Below, piece by piece: positions 1 through 4,506 of a stretch of DNA of 6,034 nt. Below the pieces are notes generated by a model. The model was not told the origin of the DNA, did no database searches, and saw only the letters and a program-made list of their open reading frames with translations. This DNA is from Planctomycetaceae bacterium. GTDB taxonomy: Bacteria > Planctomycetota > Planctomycetia > Planctomycetales > Planctomycetaceae. The first letter of the stretch is position 1. Each line of letters begins with the position of its first letter. The position numbers and the translations under genes are program-made. The stretch is from positions 1 to 6,034 of the forward strand of contig JAWKUA010000059.1 in NCBI GenBank assembly GCA_041398785.1. Direction: 5' to 3'.

Positions 1-88
1 CGATCGCGTCGCAAGTCGAAGTCCCACGGATCCGCGGGCGAAGAGCCGGACCACGATGGCAGCGTTGAGCAGGCAGGAACAATCATGA
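1..88 (+). CDS. 3' end of an unidentified upstream gene (partial)
   Basis: Reading frame 2 is open from the window edge to a TGA at 86-88 and gives about 28 residues, polar and basic, ending in LSRQEQS. Its stop overlaps the ATG of the next gene in an ATGA arrangement, a common sign of translational coupling, and this is the main reason to prefer this frame. The frame shared with the downstream gene is also open to the edge, so the choice is not certain. The next gene resembles the Cys-rich membrane proteins found beside FeoB, so the upstream gene could be feoB, the ferrous-iron transporter. The visible tail is too short to show this; it is inference from context only. Confidence 0.4.
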   Translation, partial: DRVASRSPTDPRAKSRTTMAALSRQEQS

Positions 89-288
89 ACTGGCAGACAC
101 CGCTGACGATTCTGATCGTCCTGATTGCGCTTGGCGACATTGTTCGCCGGCTGTGGGTGAGTCTGTCCGGACGAAGTCAGCCCGGCTGCGGTTCAGCCTG
201 TTCCGGGTGCTCCGGCGGTTCGACACAGGAGCCACAGATCGTGTCGCTGGGAACCGGGTCGCCGCGTTCGCATTCCGCGGAGAACTGA
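85..288 (+). CDS. Small Cys-rich membrane protein, FeoB-associated type
   Basis: A 67-residue protein with a single N-terminal membrane segment (about residues 5-20, LTILIVLIALGDIV) followed by a basic stretch (RRLW) and a cysteine cluster at about 35-43 with the pattern CGSACSGC. The rest is a short polar Ser-rich tail. This layout, one helix then a Gly/Ser/Cys knot, is typical of the FeoB-associated Cys-rich membrane protein family. Members are usually encoded beside feoB and are thought to help Fe(II) uptake or metal handling at the inner membrane, though the role is poorly defined. The start is supported by an AGGA at 75-78, six bases ahead of the ATG, and by the overlap with the upstream stop. 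The C-terminal tail is a little longer than the cysteine core needs. The family call rests on layout and motif pattern, so it is moderate; the metal-related role is inferred. Confidence 0.6.
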   Translation: MNWQTPLTILIVLIALGDIVRRLWVSLSGRSQPGCGSACSGCSGGSTQEPQIVSLGTGSPRSHSAEN

Positions 289-295
289 GTTCACC

Positions 296-324
296 GGCGC
301 TGCATGCGGACAACCGCGCAGAGC
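296..324. terminator. Possible bidirectional terminator between convergent genes
   Basis: An imperfect hairpin lies between the stop codons of the two convergent genes. CTGC (300-303) and GCGG (306-309) pair with CCGC (314-317) and GCAG (318-321) around an ACAA loop, with a two-base bulge (AT, 304-305). A further GC pair is possible after a mismatch. There is no clear U-tract on either strand, so an intrinsic terminator is only possible. The position between converging genes is the main support. Confidence 0.3.
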
Positions 325-361
325 GAAACCGTTGGGACGAGAAGACGTCGGCCCGAGCCCG

Positions 362-1456
362 TTATGAACCTTCCGGAACGATAATTGGCTGCGGAGTAAA
401 TCCGATGATCAGAAAGGCGAGCGTCAGCCAGCCCAGGATCGTCCGCGTTCGCCCCAGCGGCACGGTATCGTCGGCCGTCGGCGGGTGTCTCGGCCCGGTC
501 AGCAGCAGCAGCACGATCAGCAGCACATAGGACACCTTGTTGGAATAGACCATCGCTCCGACGCCAAACGCGATGACACTGAACGCCACCCAGTGGGCCT
601 TTCGTCCGATGAGCGTATACAGGATGTGCCCGCCGTCGAGTTGTCCGACGGGAAGCAGGTTCAATGCTGTGATGAAGATTCCGACCCAGCCTGCCATGTA
701 GAATCCATTGTGCGTGATTTGGCCACCTTCCGGCAGCGGGCCAAGGATTCGTTCGATCATCCACACAACAATCAGCGGCTCACCGAACCTCATTCCGACC
801 GCTTCCGGCGGAATTACGACAATCTGCGACTGGCTGATTCCGTAATACAGAACCGGCAGCGTGACGATCAGGCCCGCCAGAGGACCGGAGATCGCGATGT
901 CGAACATCTGTTTGCGATCCGCGGCGCCTCGACCCTGGAAGATCACGGCGCCCATCGTGCCCAGGGGTGGAATTGGCAGCGGAATGAAATAGGGAAACGA
1001 CGCGGGAACACGATACCGCACGGCCTGCAGAAAATGGCCCATCTCATGGCACAGCAGAATGGTCATCAGCGGAATGCTGTAGGTGAAGCCCTGAAGGGTC
1101 AGCTGCAGCATTAACTTCAGCGCTACGGCGGGCTCGCCACCGAAAAGCGATGGGATCAGCAGCAGTTGACCAAATCCGGAACCGGCCAGCGTTGTGCTGA
1201 TGAACGTCAGGACGAACAGAATGACGGACGTTCGAAGCTGTTTTCGGCGAGCCTTCCGGCGCGCGGCCCACTGGTATCGGTTGACGGATTCCGGATCGGG
1301 AAAGGGATATCCCGGCGGCATCTGAATCAGGACCGGCGGGTGTCGTACCGGCACGTCTCGCGATTCTTCGGCATGGCGGGCGACAAGAAAATCCTCGTCG
1401 GAGGCGCGTGGATGCGGTGCAAAATCACCGTCATGCGAACTATTCGGAGATGTCAT
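362..1456 (-). CDS. Site-2 protease family (M50) intramembrane zinc metalloprotease
   Basis: A 364-residue multi-pass membrane protein of peptidase family M50. These enzymes cut transmembrane segments within the bilayer, often in regulated proteolysis of anti-sigma or other membrane proteins. The zinc motif HEMGH is at residues 137-141 (catalytic Glu138), inside the hydrophobic segment MTILLCHEMGHFLQAV. The third zinc ligand lies in NLLPVGQLDGGH (266-277, Asp274). A conserved SGPLAG (190-195) sits between them, and GPRHPPTADD (321-330), seen in EGY-like and related M50 proteins, follows. Hydrophobic segments lie near 76-94, 118-145, 184-206, 255-272, 288-304, 308-320 and 338-353. The first 75 residues are hydrophilic, Pro-rich and basic near the membrane, with no signal peptide. 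No PDZ domain is visible, unlike RseP. All catalytic residues are present, so it should be active; its substrate is unknown. The first ATG was kept, but no good Shine-Dalgarno precedes it or the alternative Met46. The gene stands alone and converges on the Cys-rich protein gene. Confidence 0.92.
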   Translation of the reverse strand: MTSPNSSHDGDFAPHPRASDEDFLVARHAEESRDVPVRHPPVLIQMPPGYPFPDPESVNRYQWAARRKARRKQLRTSVILFVLTFISTTLAGSGFGQLLLIPSLFGGEPAVALKLMLQLTLQGFTYSIPLMTILLCHEMGHFLQAVRYRVPASFPYFIPLPIPPLGTMGAVIFQGRGAADRKQMFDIAISGPLAGLIVTLPVLYYGISQSQIVVIPPEAVGMRFGEPLIVVWMIERILGPLPEGGQITHNGFYMAGWVGIFITALNLLPVGQLDGGHILYTLIGRKAHWVAFSVIAFGVGAMVYSNKVSYVLLIVLLLLTGPRHPPTADDTVPLGRTRTILGWLTLAFLIIGFTPQPIIVPEGS

Positions 1457-1540
1457 GAAAACGTGAAGACCGGTGGAAGTTCAGGTCGGATTGAGATGAG
1501 TAGCGGGAGTGGCTCATAGTAGGTCGATTCGCCGGAAATG

Positions 1541-1558
1541 GCACGCGTTAAGGCGTGC
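1541..1558. repeat. Short inverted repeat upstream of the M50 gene
   Basis: GCACGC (1541-1546) is repeated in inverted form as GCGTGC (1553-1558) around a six-base spacer. It lies about 85 bases upstream of the protease start and directly before the larger hairpin element. It may be part of that element or of the protease's upstream region. No convincing -35/-10 pair was found between here and the start codon. Confidence 0.5.
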
Positions 1559-1573
1559 GGCATCTGAGAATGG

Positions 1574-1723
1574 ACCCTCCCGCACAGCGGGAGCGAGGAT
1601 GATCGGCGCGCCGATCAAACGAGGGGGAGGGTCGGCCGGACCGTGAGTTCCCTGCCAGCCCTCCCCGCGATCGAACGCCTGAACGGCATTCGATCGGCGA
1701 CCCTCCCGTTGAAACGGGAGGGT
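1574..1723. repeat. Compact palindromic element of successive hairpins with inverted ends
   Basis: About 150 GC-rich bases whose outer ends match as inverted repeats: ACCCTCCCG at 1574-1582 and CGGGAGGGT at 1715-1723. Inside, in order: hairpin CTCCCGC/GCGGGAG (1577-1583/1587-1593, loop ACA); a perfect 16-base palindrome GATCGGCGCGCCGATC (1601-1616); GGGGAGGG (1624-1631) pairing with CCCTCCCC (1659-1666), extended inward by GGC/GCC; CGATCGAA/TTCGATCG (1668-1675/1689-1696) extended inward by GCC/GGC; and a perfect 11-bp-arm hairpin at 1700-1710/1713-1723. Almost every base can pair. This fits a non-autonomous palindromic repeat (REP/MITE-like) or a structured RNA. Reading frames across it give only Arg/Ser/Gly/Pro-rich peptides and are not credible genes. 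It resembles the palindromic intergenic elements of planctomycete genomes, but copy number cannot be seen here. Confidence 0.65.
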
Positions 1724-1773
1724 GAAACAATTGCCGCTCTGCTCGGGTAAATTCTTCTCTGCCGATCGCTCAA

Positions 1774-1839
1774 GATCCAGCCGGTTGCTGCGACTGATGT
1801 GCCATGTGTGGGCAGCCGATCCGGCAACCCGGCTGCATC
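1774..1839. repeat. Imperfect long inverted repeat (stem with bulge)
   Basis: GAT-C-CAGCCGG-TTGC (1774-1788) pairs with GCAAC-CCGGCTG-C-ATC (1824-1839), giving about 14 base pairs with one C-C mismatch and one bulged base around a 35-base loop. A competing hairpin, GCAGCCG/CGGCTGC (1812-1818/1830-1836), uses the same right arm, so two alternative folds exist. It could be a regulatory RNA switch, a recombination-site-like stem, or chance in GC-rich DNA. Function unknown. Confidence 0.45.
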
Positions 1840-1866
1840 CTATCCGTTATGCCACTTCCGCCTTCA

Positions 1867-1946
1867 ATTGCAGTAGTTGACAAGAAACTCGACGTCCCGA
1901 GAGGTGCGATTTCGTCATTGTCTGGAAAACAGTAAATTACTGCAAT
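1867..1946. promoter_or_regulatory. 12-bp inverted repeat flanking the upstream region of the YceK-like gene
   Basis: ATTGCAGTAGTT (1867-1878) is matched in inverted orientation by AATTACTGCAAT (1935-1946), 11 of 12 positions, with the first nine perfect. Just inside, GACAA (1879-1883) pairs with TTGTC (1919-1923). The right arm ends 15 bases before the Shine-Dalgarno of the lipoprotein gene, and the left arm runs into a TTGACA. It could be a pair of operator half-sites, a long leader stem, or the ends of a small inserted element. No regulator can be named. Confidence 0.4.
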
Positions 1947-1960
1947 CAATAGGTCTGTCA

Positions 1961-1966
1961 GAGGAG
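1961..1966 (+). promoter_or_regulatory. Ribosome binding site of the YceK-like gene
   Basis: GAGGAG lies five bases before the ATG at 1972. It is one of the two strongest Shine-Dalgarno sequences in the window and fixes the start of the small lipoprotein gene. Confidence 0.75.
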
Positions 1967-1971
1967 TTTGC

Positions 1972-2307
1972 ATGTCTAGTCGATCGCTCATCATACCGCT
2001 TACAATTGCCTGTTGTGGATGCGGAACTCTCTCAAACATCACACCGTGCATGATTCCGCCTCACCATTTTGAGCCATACGGAGGAGTTCGCAATTCCTGG
2101 TTCATTGCTCGCCACATGGGTGAATTTGAGCGAGACGACAAGGCTCGGAGTGATGATTCTCTTAAGGCAATTTCGGACGGAGCAGGAAGCGTCTACTTTA
2201 CAGCGGTTGACGTCCCGCTCAGTGCTATTGGTGATACGTTGACGCTACCATTGGTCTTGAATGGCCATGCTCACGCAAACGGGATCCGAAAAGCTGATAG
2301 TGACTGA
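1972..2307 (+). CDS. YceK/YidQ family lipoprotein
   Basis: A 111-residue protein matching the small YceK/YidQ (DUF1375) lipoprotein family, whose function is unknown. The diagnostic parts are a hydrophobic N-terminus ending in CCGCGT (about 14-19), YGGVR (36-40), and the C-terminal signature VDVPLSAIGDTLTLPLVL (79-96). The enterobacterial members have the same order: Gly-Cys-Gly, a Pro/Tyr-Gly-Val-Lys/Arg motif, then an Asp-x-Pro-x-Ser...Asp-Thr-Leu-x-Leu-Pro segment. The likely lipidated cysteine is Cys17, by alignment with the family's GCG, but the -3 position is Cys rather than the usual Leu, so the lipobox is atypical; Cys14 is an alternative. A strong Shine-Dalgarno supports the start. 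The gene stands alone between repeat-rich gaps and looks less GC-rich in codon use than the flanking genes, which may mean separate acquisition. Family call good; function unknown. Confidence 0.8.
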   Translation: MSSRSLIIPLTIACCGCGTLSNITPCMIPPHHFEPYGGVRNSWFIARHMGEFERDDKARSDDSLKAISDGAGSVYFTAVDVPLSAIGDTLTLPLVLNGHAHANGIRKADSD

Positions 2308-2310
2308 CCG

Positions 2311-2353
2311 ACATTCATGGCGAACGAATGTGCCACAGAAGCAATGCGCTTCT
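2311..2353 (+). terminator. Two tandem hairpins after the YceK-like gene
   Basis: ACATTC/GAATGT (2311-2316/2326-2331) starts four bases after the stop codon. AGAAGC/GCTTCT (2337-2342/2348-2353, five-base loop) follows directly. The second ends in a short T-rich run (TTCTTC) but has no true U-tract. Position just behind a lone gene suggests transcription termination or mRNA 3'-end protection. Confidence 0.4.
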
Positions 2354-2357
2354 TCAG

Positions 2358-2397
2358 GCATAACGCCCAATCGGCGGCAACTTCGCGCCGCATAACG
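2358..2397. repeat. Direct 8-base repeat bracketing a GC-rich hairpin
   Basis: GCATAACG occurs at 2358-2365 and again at 2390-2397, 32 bases apart. Between them CGGCG (2372-2376) pairs with CGCCG (2386-2390), or GCGGC (2374-2378) with GCCGC (2387-2391). The inverted form CGTTATGCC occurs once at 1845-1853, on the other side of the YceK-like gene. The arrangement recalls recombination-site architecture, but it is not a canonical attC site. Confidence 0.35.
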
Positions 2398-2509
2398 TGA
2401 ATCGGGGCCGTCAATAGTCGACGGGGCAGCGTTGCGGATATGCTGAGCCCTGTCTACTGCGGGCATCGTGTGGTTCGCGCAGTTTCGAGTATCCAAAACG
2501 CCTGTCGTC

Positions 2510-2671
2510 ATGGCATTCGTGAATCCGCGGAAAGTGTTGGCTGACGATGAGATTCGGGTGGTCGGCTTCCTCGGTCGCTGTGTGAGGCGGGGGATTCTGT
2601 GTGGAACGGATCCGGTATCGGGGCGGGACGACGAACTTTGGCGGCGATGGAAACGGATACGTGACAAGTGA
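2510..2671 (+). pseudogene. N-terminal remnant of a REP-associated-type transposase-like protein
   Basis: The 53-codon frame from ATG 2510 to TGA 2669-2671 contains ADDEIRVVGF, RCVRRGILCGTDPVSGRDDE and RRWKRIRD. From memory of the family, this order matches the N-terminal region of the planctomycete IS200/REP-associated tyrosine transposase-like proteins, which usually run to several hundred residues and continue with RDRLEFL and an SNHxH-type HUH motif. Here the frame stops right after RIRDK and no HUH motif or catalytic Tyr follows, so it would be inactive. A GTG at 2468 would extend it by 14 unremarkable codons. No Shine-Dalgarno is obvious. Its stop overlaps the GTG start of the next gene, which looks incidental. 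If not a remnant, it would be an unrecognised small protein. Confidence 0.5.
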
Positions 2672-4506
2672 ACAATCGCATTGCAATCCTGATGCTTGCT
2701 GTGATATTCGCTTCCGCTGCCGGCATAGCAGTGTGGCTGGGCATTCTTGACACTTCGACTTCCGTACCGGATCACGCCCGACAGGACGCAACTTCAGAAG
2801 AAACCGGCCCGGTCGCGTCGGTTGGCGGCGGCTTCGGGACGGCACCGCTGAGTTCATCGGATGAGTCACCGCTGGCGGCTGTTCGTTTTTCGGAAGTCAG
2901 TGGCGACGTTGGCCTGGACGTCCACTACGTCAACGGCGTGAATCCGGATCTTCCGGGACTGATGATTTACCAGAGCATCGGCGGAGGCGTCGCGGTGATC
3001 GATGCTGACCGCGACGGGTTGCCGGATCTGTTCTTTCCGCAGGCTTCTGTCGGCTCACCGCTGGATCAGCGTGACTCTTCCGCCACGGACGTTCTGATTC
3101 GCAATCGATCGGGTCGTGCGGCGGACGTGTCGGCGATCGCTTTGCCGACAGATTCGGACTACGGCTGCGGCGCGGCTGCGGGTGATGTCGACGGCGACGG
3201 GTTCCCGGATTTGTACGTCACCAACGCGGGAATCAATCGCCTGCTGCACAACAACGGTGACGGAACGTTCGATCGGCTGCCGAATGAGGGGATTTCCCGT
3301 GACGCTCAATGGACGGCGTCCGCAATGATTGCCGACTTGAACGGCGACGGCTTTCCCGAAATCTATGACGTGAACTATTGCGGCGGCGAGCGGCCCTACA
3401 CTCAGGTTTGTATGAGAGAATCCGGCCAGCACCCGAGAACCTGCATTCCCACGGAGTTTTCCGCCGCGGATGATCGACTGCTGCTGAATTCCGGCGACGG
3501 CAGCTTTCAGGATGTCAGCCAGGCCGCCGGCATTCTGATTCCTGACGGCCGGGGCCTGGGGATCATCGCCGCAGAATTTGACGGGACTGCGGGGCTGGAT
3601 CTTTACGTCGCAAATGACATGACAGCGAATTTCCTGTTCCTCAACCGCACGCCGCAGGCAGGTTCTTCACCGCTGTTTGAAGACCACGGAGTTGTGTCCG
3701 GTACCGCGTATGATTTTGACGGCAAAGCTCAGGCATCAATGGGCATCGCCGTGGATGACGCCGACAACGATGGTCTGCCGGATTTGTTCGTGACTCACTT
3801 CTACAACGAATCGAATACGTACTACCACCAGCAGCCGGGGTTCTATTTTGTGGATGAATCTGTCGCCGCGAACCTGCAGTCGGCGGCCATGCAGACACTT
3901 GGCTTCGGGACTCAGTTTCTGGACGCTGACCTGGATGGCTGGCCGGACCTGGTCGTCGTGAACGGTCATGTCGATGATTTTACGGAAACGGGTGTTCCGT
4001 ATCGCATGAAGCCACAGTTCTTCCGCAATCGCGGCGGACGTTTCACCGAACGGCCGGCTGCCGATGTCGGTGCATTCTTCGCCGCGGAACAACTTGGCAG
4101 GGGACTTGCGAAGCTCGACTGGAACCGCGACGGAAGGGAAGACTTTGTCGTTTCGCGGCTGATCGACCCGGCGGCGCTGGTCGTCAATGACACGTCCGTC
4201 ACGGGGCACTCTGCAATTCTGTATCTGACTGGACGGATTGCTCGCGATGCCATCGGCGCCAAAGTCACCATCACTGCCGGCGGTGTTTCCAGAACCCGGC
4301 AACTTGTCGCGGGCGACGGATTCGCCAGCACCAACGAACGCCGCATCGTCTGCGGCCTGGGAACGGCCAGCCACATCGATTCGCTGCACGTGATCTGGCC
4401 GGACGGATCGGAATCGTCGTACAGTGATCTTCCGGCGGACCGCGCCTGGCGCCTTGTGCAGGGTGTGGGCACGGCGTTTGAACTGCCGGCGGAGGCGCAA
4501 CCGTGA
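2668..4506 (+). CDS. CRTAC1 family protein: FG-GAP/VCBS propeller with ASPIC/UnbV domain
   Basis: A 612-residue protein with an N-terminal hydrophobic segment (about 5-26), a signal anchor or signal peptide, so the rest should be exported. A low-complexity linker (30-70) leads to a beta-propeller of FG-GAP/VCBS-type repeats with calcium-binding-like loops at 112-120 (DADRDGLPD), 173-181 (DVDGDGFPD), 223-231 (DLNGDGFPE), 303-311 (EFDGTAGLD, degenerate), 364-372 (DADNDGLPD), 419-427 (DADLDGWPD) and 484-492 (DWNRDGRED, divergent). Cysteines at 238, 248 and 259 lie in the insert typical of this family. The C-terminus (about 528-597) is an ASPIC/UnbV domain with GDGFASTNERR, GLG and VIWPDGS. The domain is named for UnbV-like proteins and human CRTAC1; its bacterial role is poorly known, and adhesion, binding or enzyme-associated functions are inference. 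The start is GTG with only a weak GGA ten bases upstream; ATG 2692 would shorten it by eight residues and spoil the polar N-terminus of the signal. It heads an operon with the TPR gene. Confidence 0.9.
   Translation: MNNRIAILMLAVIFASAAGIAVWLGILDTSTSVPDHARQDATSEETGPVASVGGGFGTAPLSSSDESPLAAVRFSEVSGDVGLDVHYVNGVNPDLPGLMIYQSIGGGVAVIDADRDGLPDLFFPQASVGSPLDQRDSSATDVLIRNRSGRAADVSAIALPTDSDYGCGAAAGDVDGDGFPDLYVTNAGINRLLHNNGDGTFDRLPNEGISRDAQWTASAMIADLNGDGFPEIYDVNYCGGERPYTQVCMRESGQHPRTCIPTEFSAADDRLLLNSGDGSFQDVSQAAGILIPDGRGLGIIAAEFDGTAGLDLYVANDMTANFLFLNRTPQAGSSPLFEDHGVVSGTAYDFDGKAQASMGIAVDDADNDGLPDLFVTHFYNESNTYYHQQPGFYFVDESVAANLQSAAMQTLGFGTQFLDADLDGWPDLVVVNGHVDDFTETGVPYRMKPQFFRNRGGRFTERPAADVGAFFAAEQLGRGLAKLDWNRDGREDFVVSRLIDPAALVVNDTSVTGHSAILYLTGRIARDAIGAKVTITAGGVSRTRQLVAGDGFASTNERRIVCGLGTASHIDSLHVIWPDGSESSYSDLPADRAWRLVQGVGTAFELPAEAQP
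4491..4495 (+). promoter_or_regulatory. Ribosome binding site of the TPR gene
   Basis: A full GGAGG inside the last codons of the CRTAC1-like gene lies seven bases before GTG 4503. It decides that GTG as the start and shows that the TPR gene is translated from its own site as well as by coupling. Confidence 0.75.

Larger units (their letters stand above)
1724..1971. other. Structured intergenic region upstream of the YceK-like gene
   Basis: No credible coding frame lies here. It appears more AT-rich than the flanking genes, especially after about 1855. It contains an imperfect long stem (1774-1839) and a 12-bp inverted repeat (1867-1946), listed separately. A perfect TTGACA, the sigma-70 -35 consensus, is at 1877-1882, but no good -10 hexamer lies 16-18 bases after it, so no promoter is called. 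The tract most likely holds the control region of the downstream lipoprotein gene. Confidence 0.5.

Noticed and set aside
485..1114. Plus-strand open frame of 209 codons across the M50 gene
   Set aside because: It is a shadow of the metalloprotease, with a polar Arg/His/Gln-rich composition and no domain.
1548..1827. Two short minus-strand open frames across the hairpin element
   Set aside because: They are Arg/Ser/Gly/Pro-rich translations of palindromic DNA, overlap each other in different frames and have no clear ribosome site.
1877..1905. A sigma-70 promoter built on TTGACA at 1877-1882
   Set aside because: No acceptable -10 hexamer occurs 16-18 bases downstream, so the -35 match alone is not enough.
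2358..2440. A true integron attC site after the YceK-like gene
   Set aside because: The two GCATAACG motifs are direct rather than inverted, the downstream candidate core (CGTTGCGG) matches poorly, and no integrase is in the window.
2245..2869. Minus-strand frames of 152 and 176 codons spanning the gap before the CRTAC1-like gene
   Set aside because: They overlap each other and the start of the CRTAC1-like gene, have no recognisable motifs, and their low-complexity composition fits noncoding strand translation.
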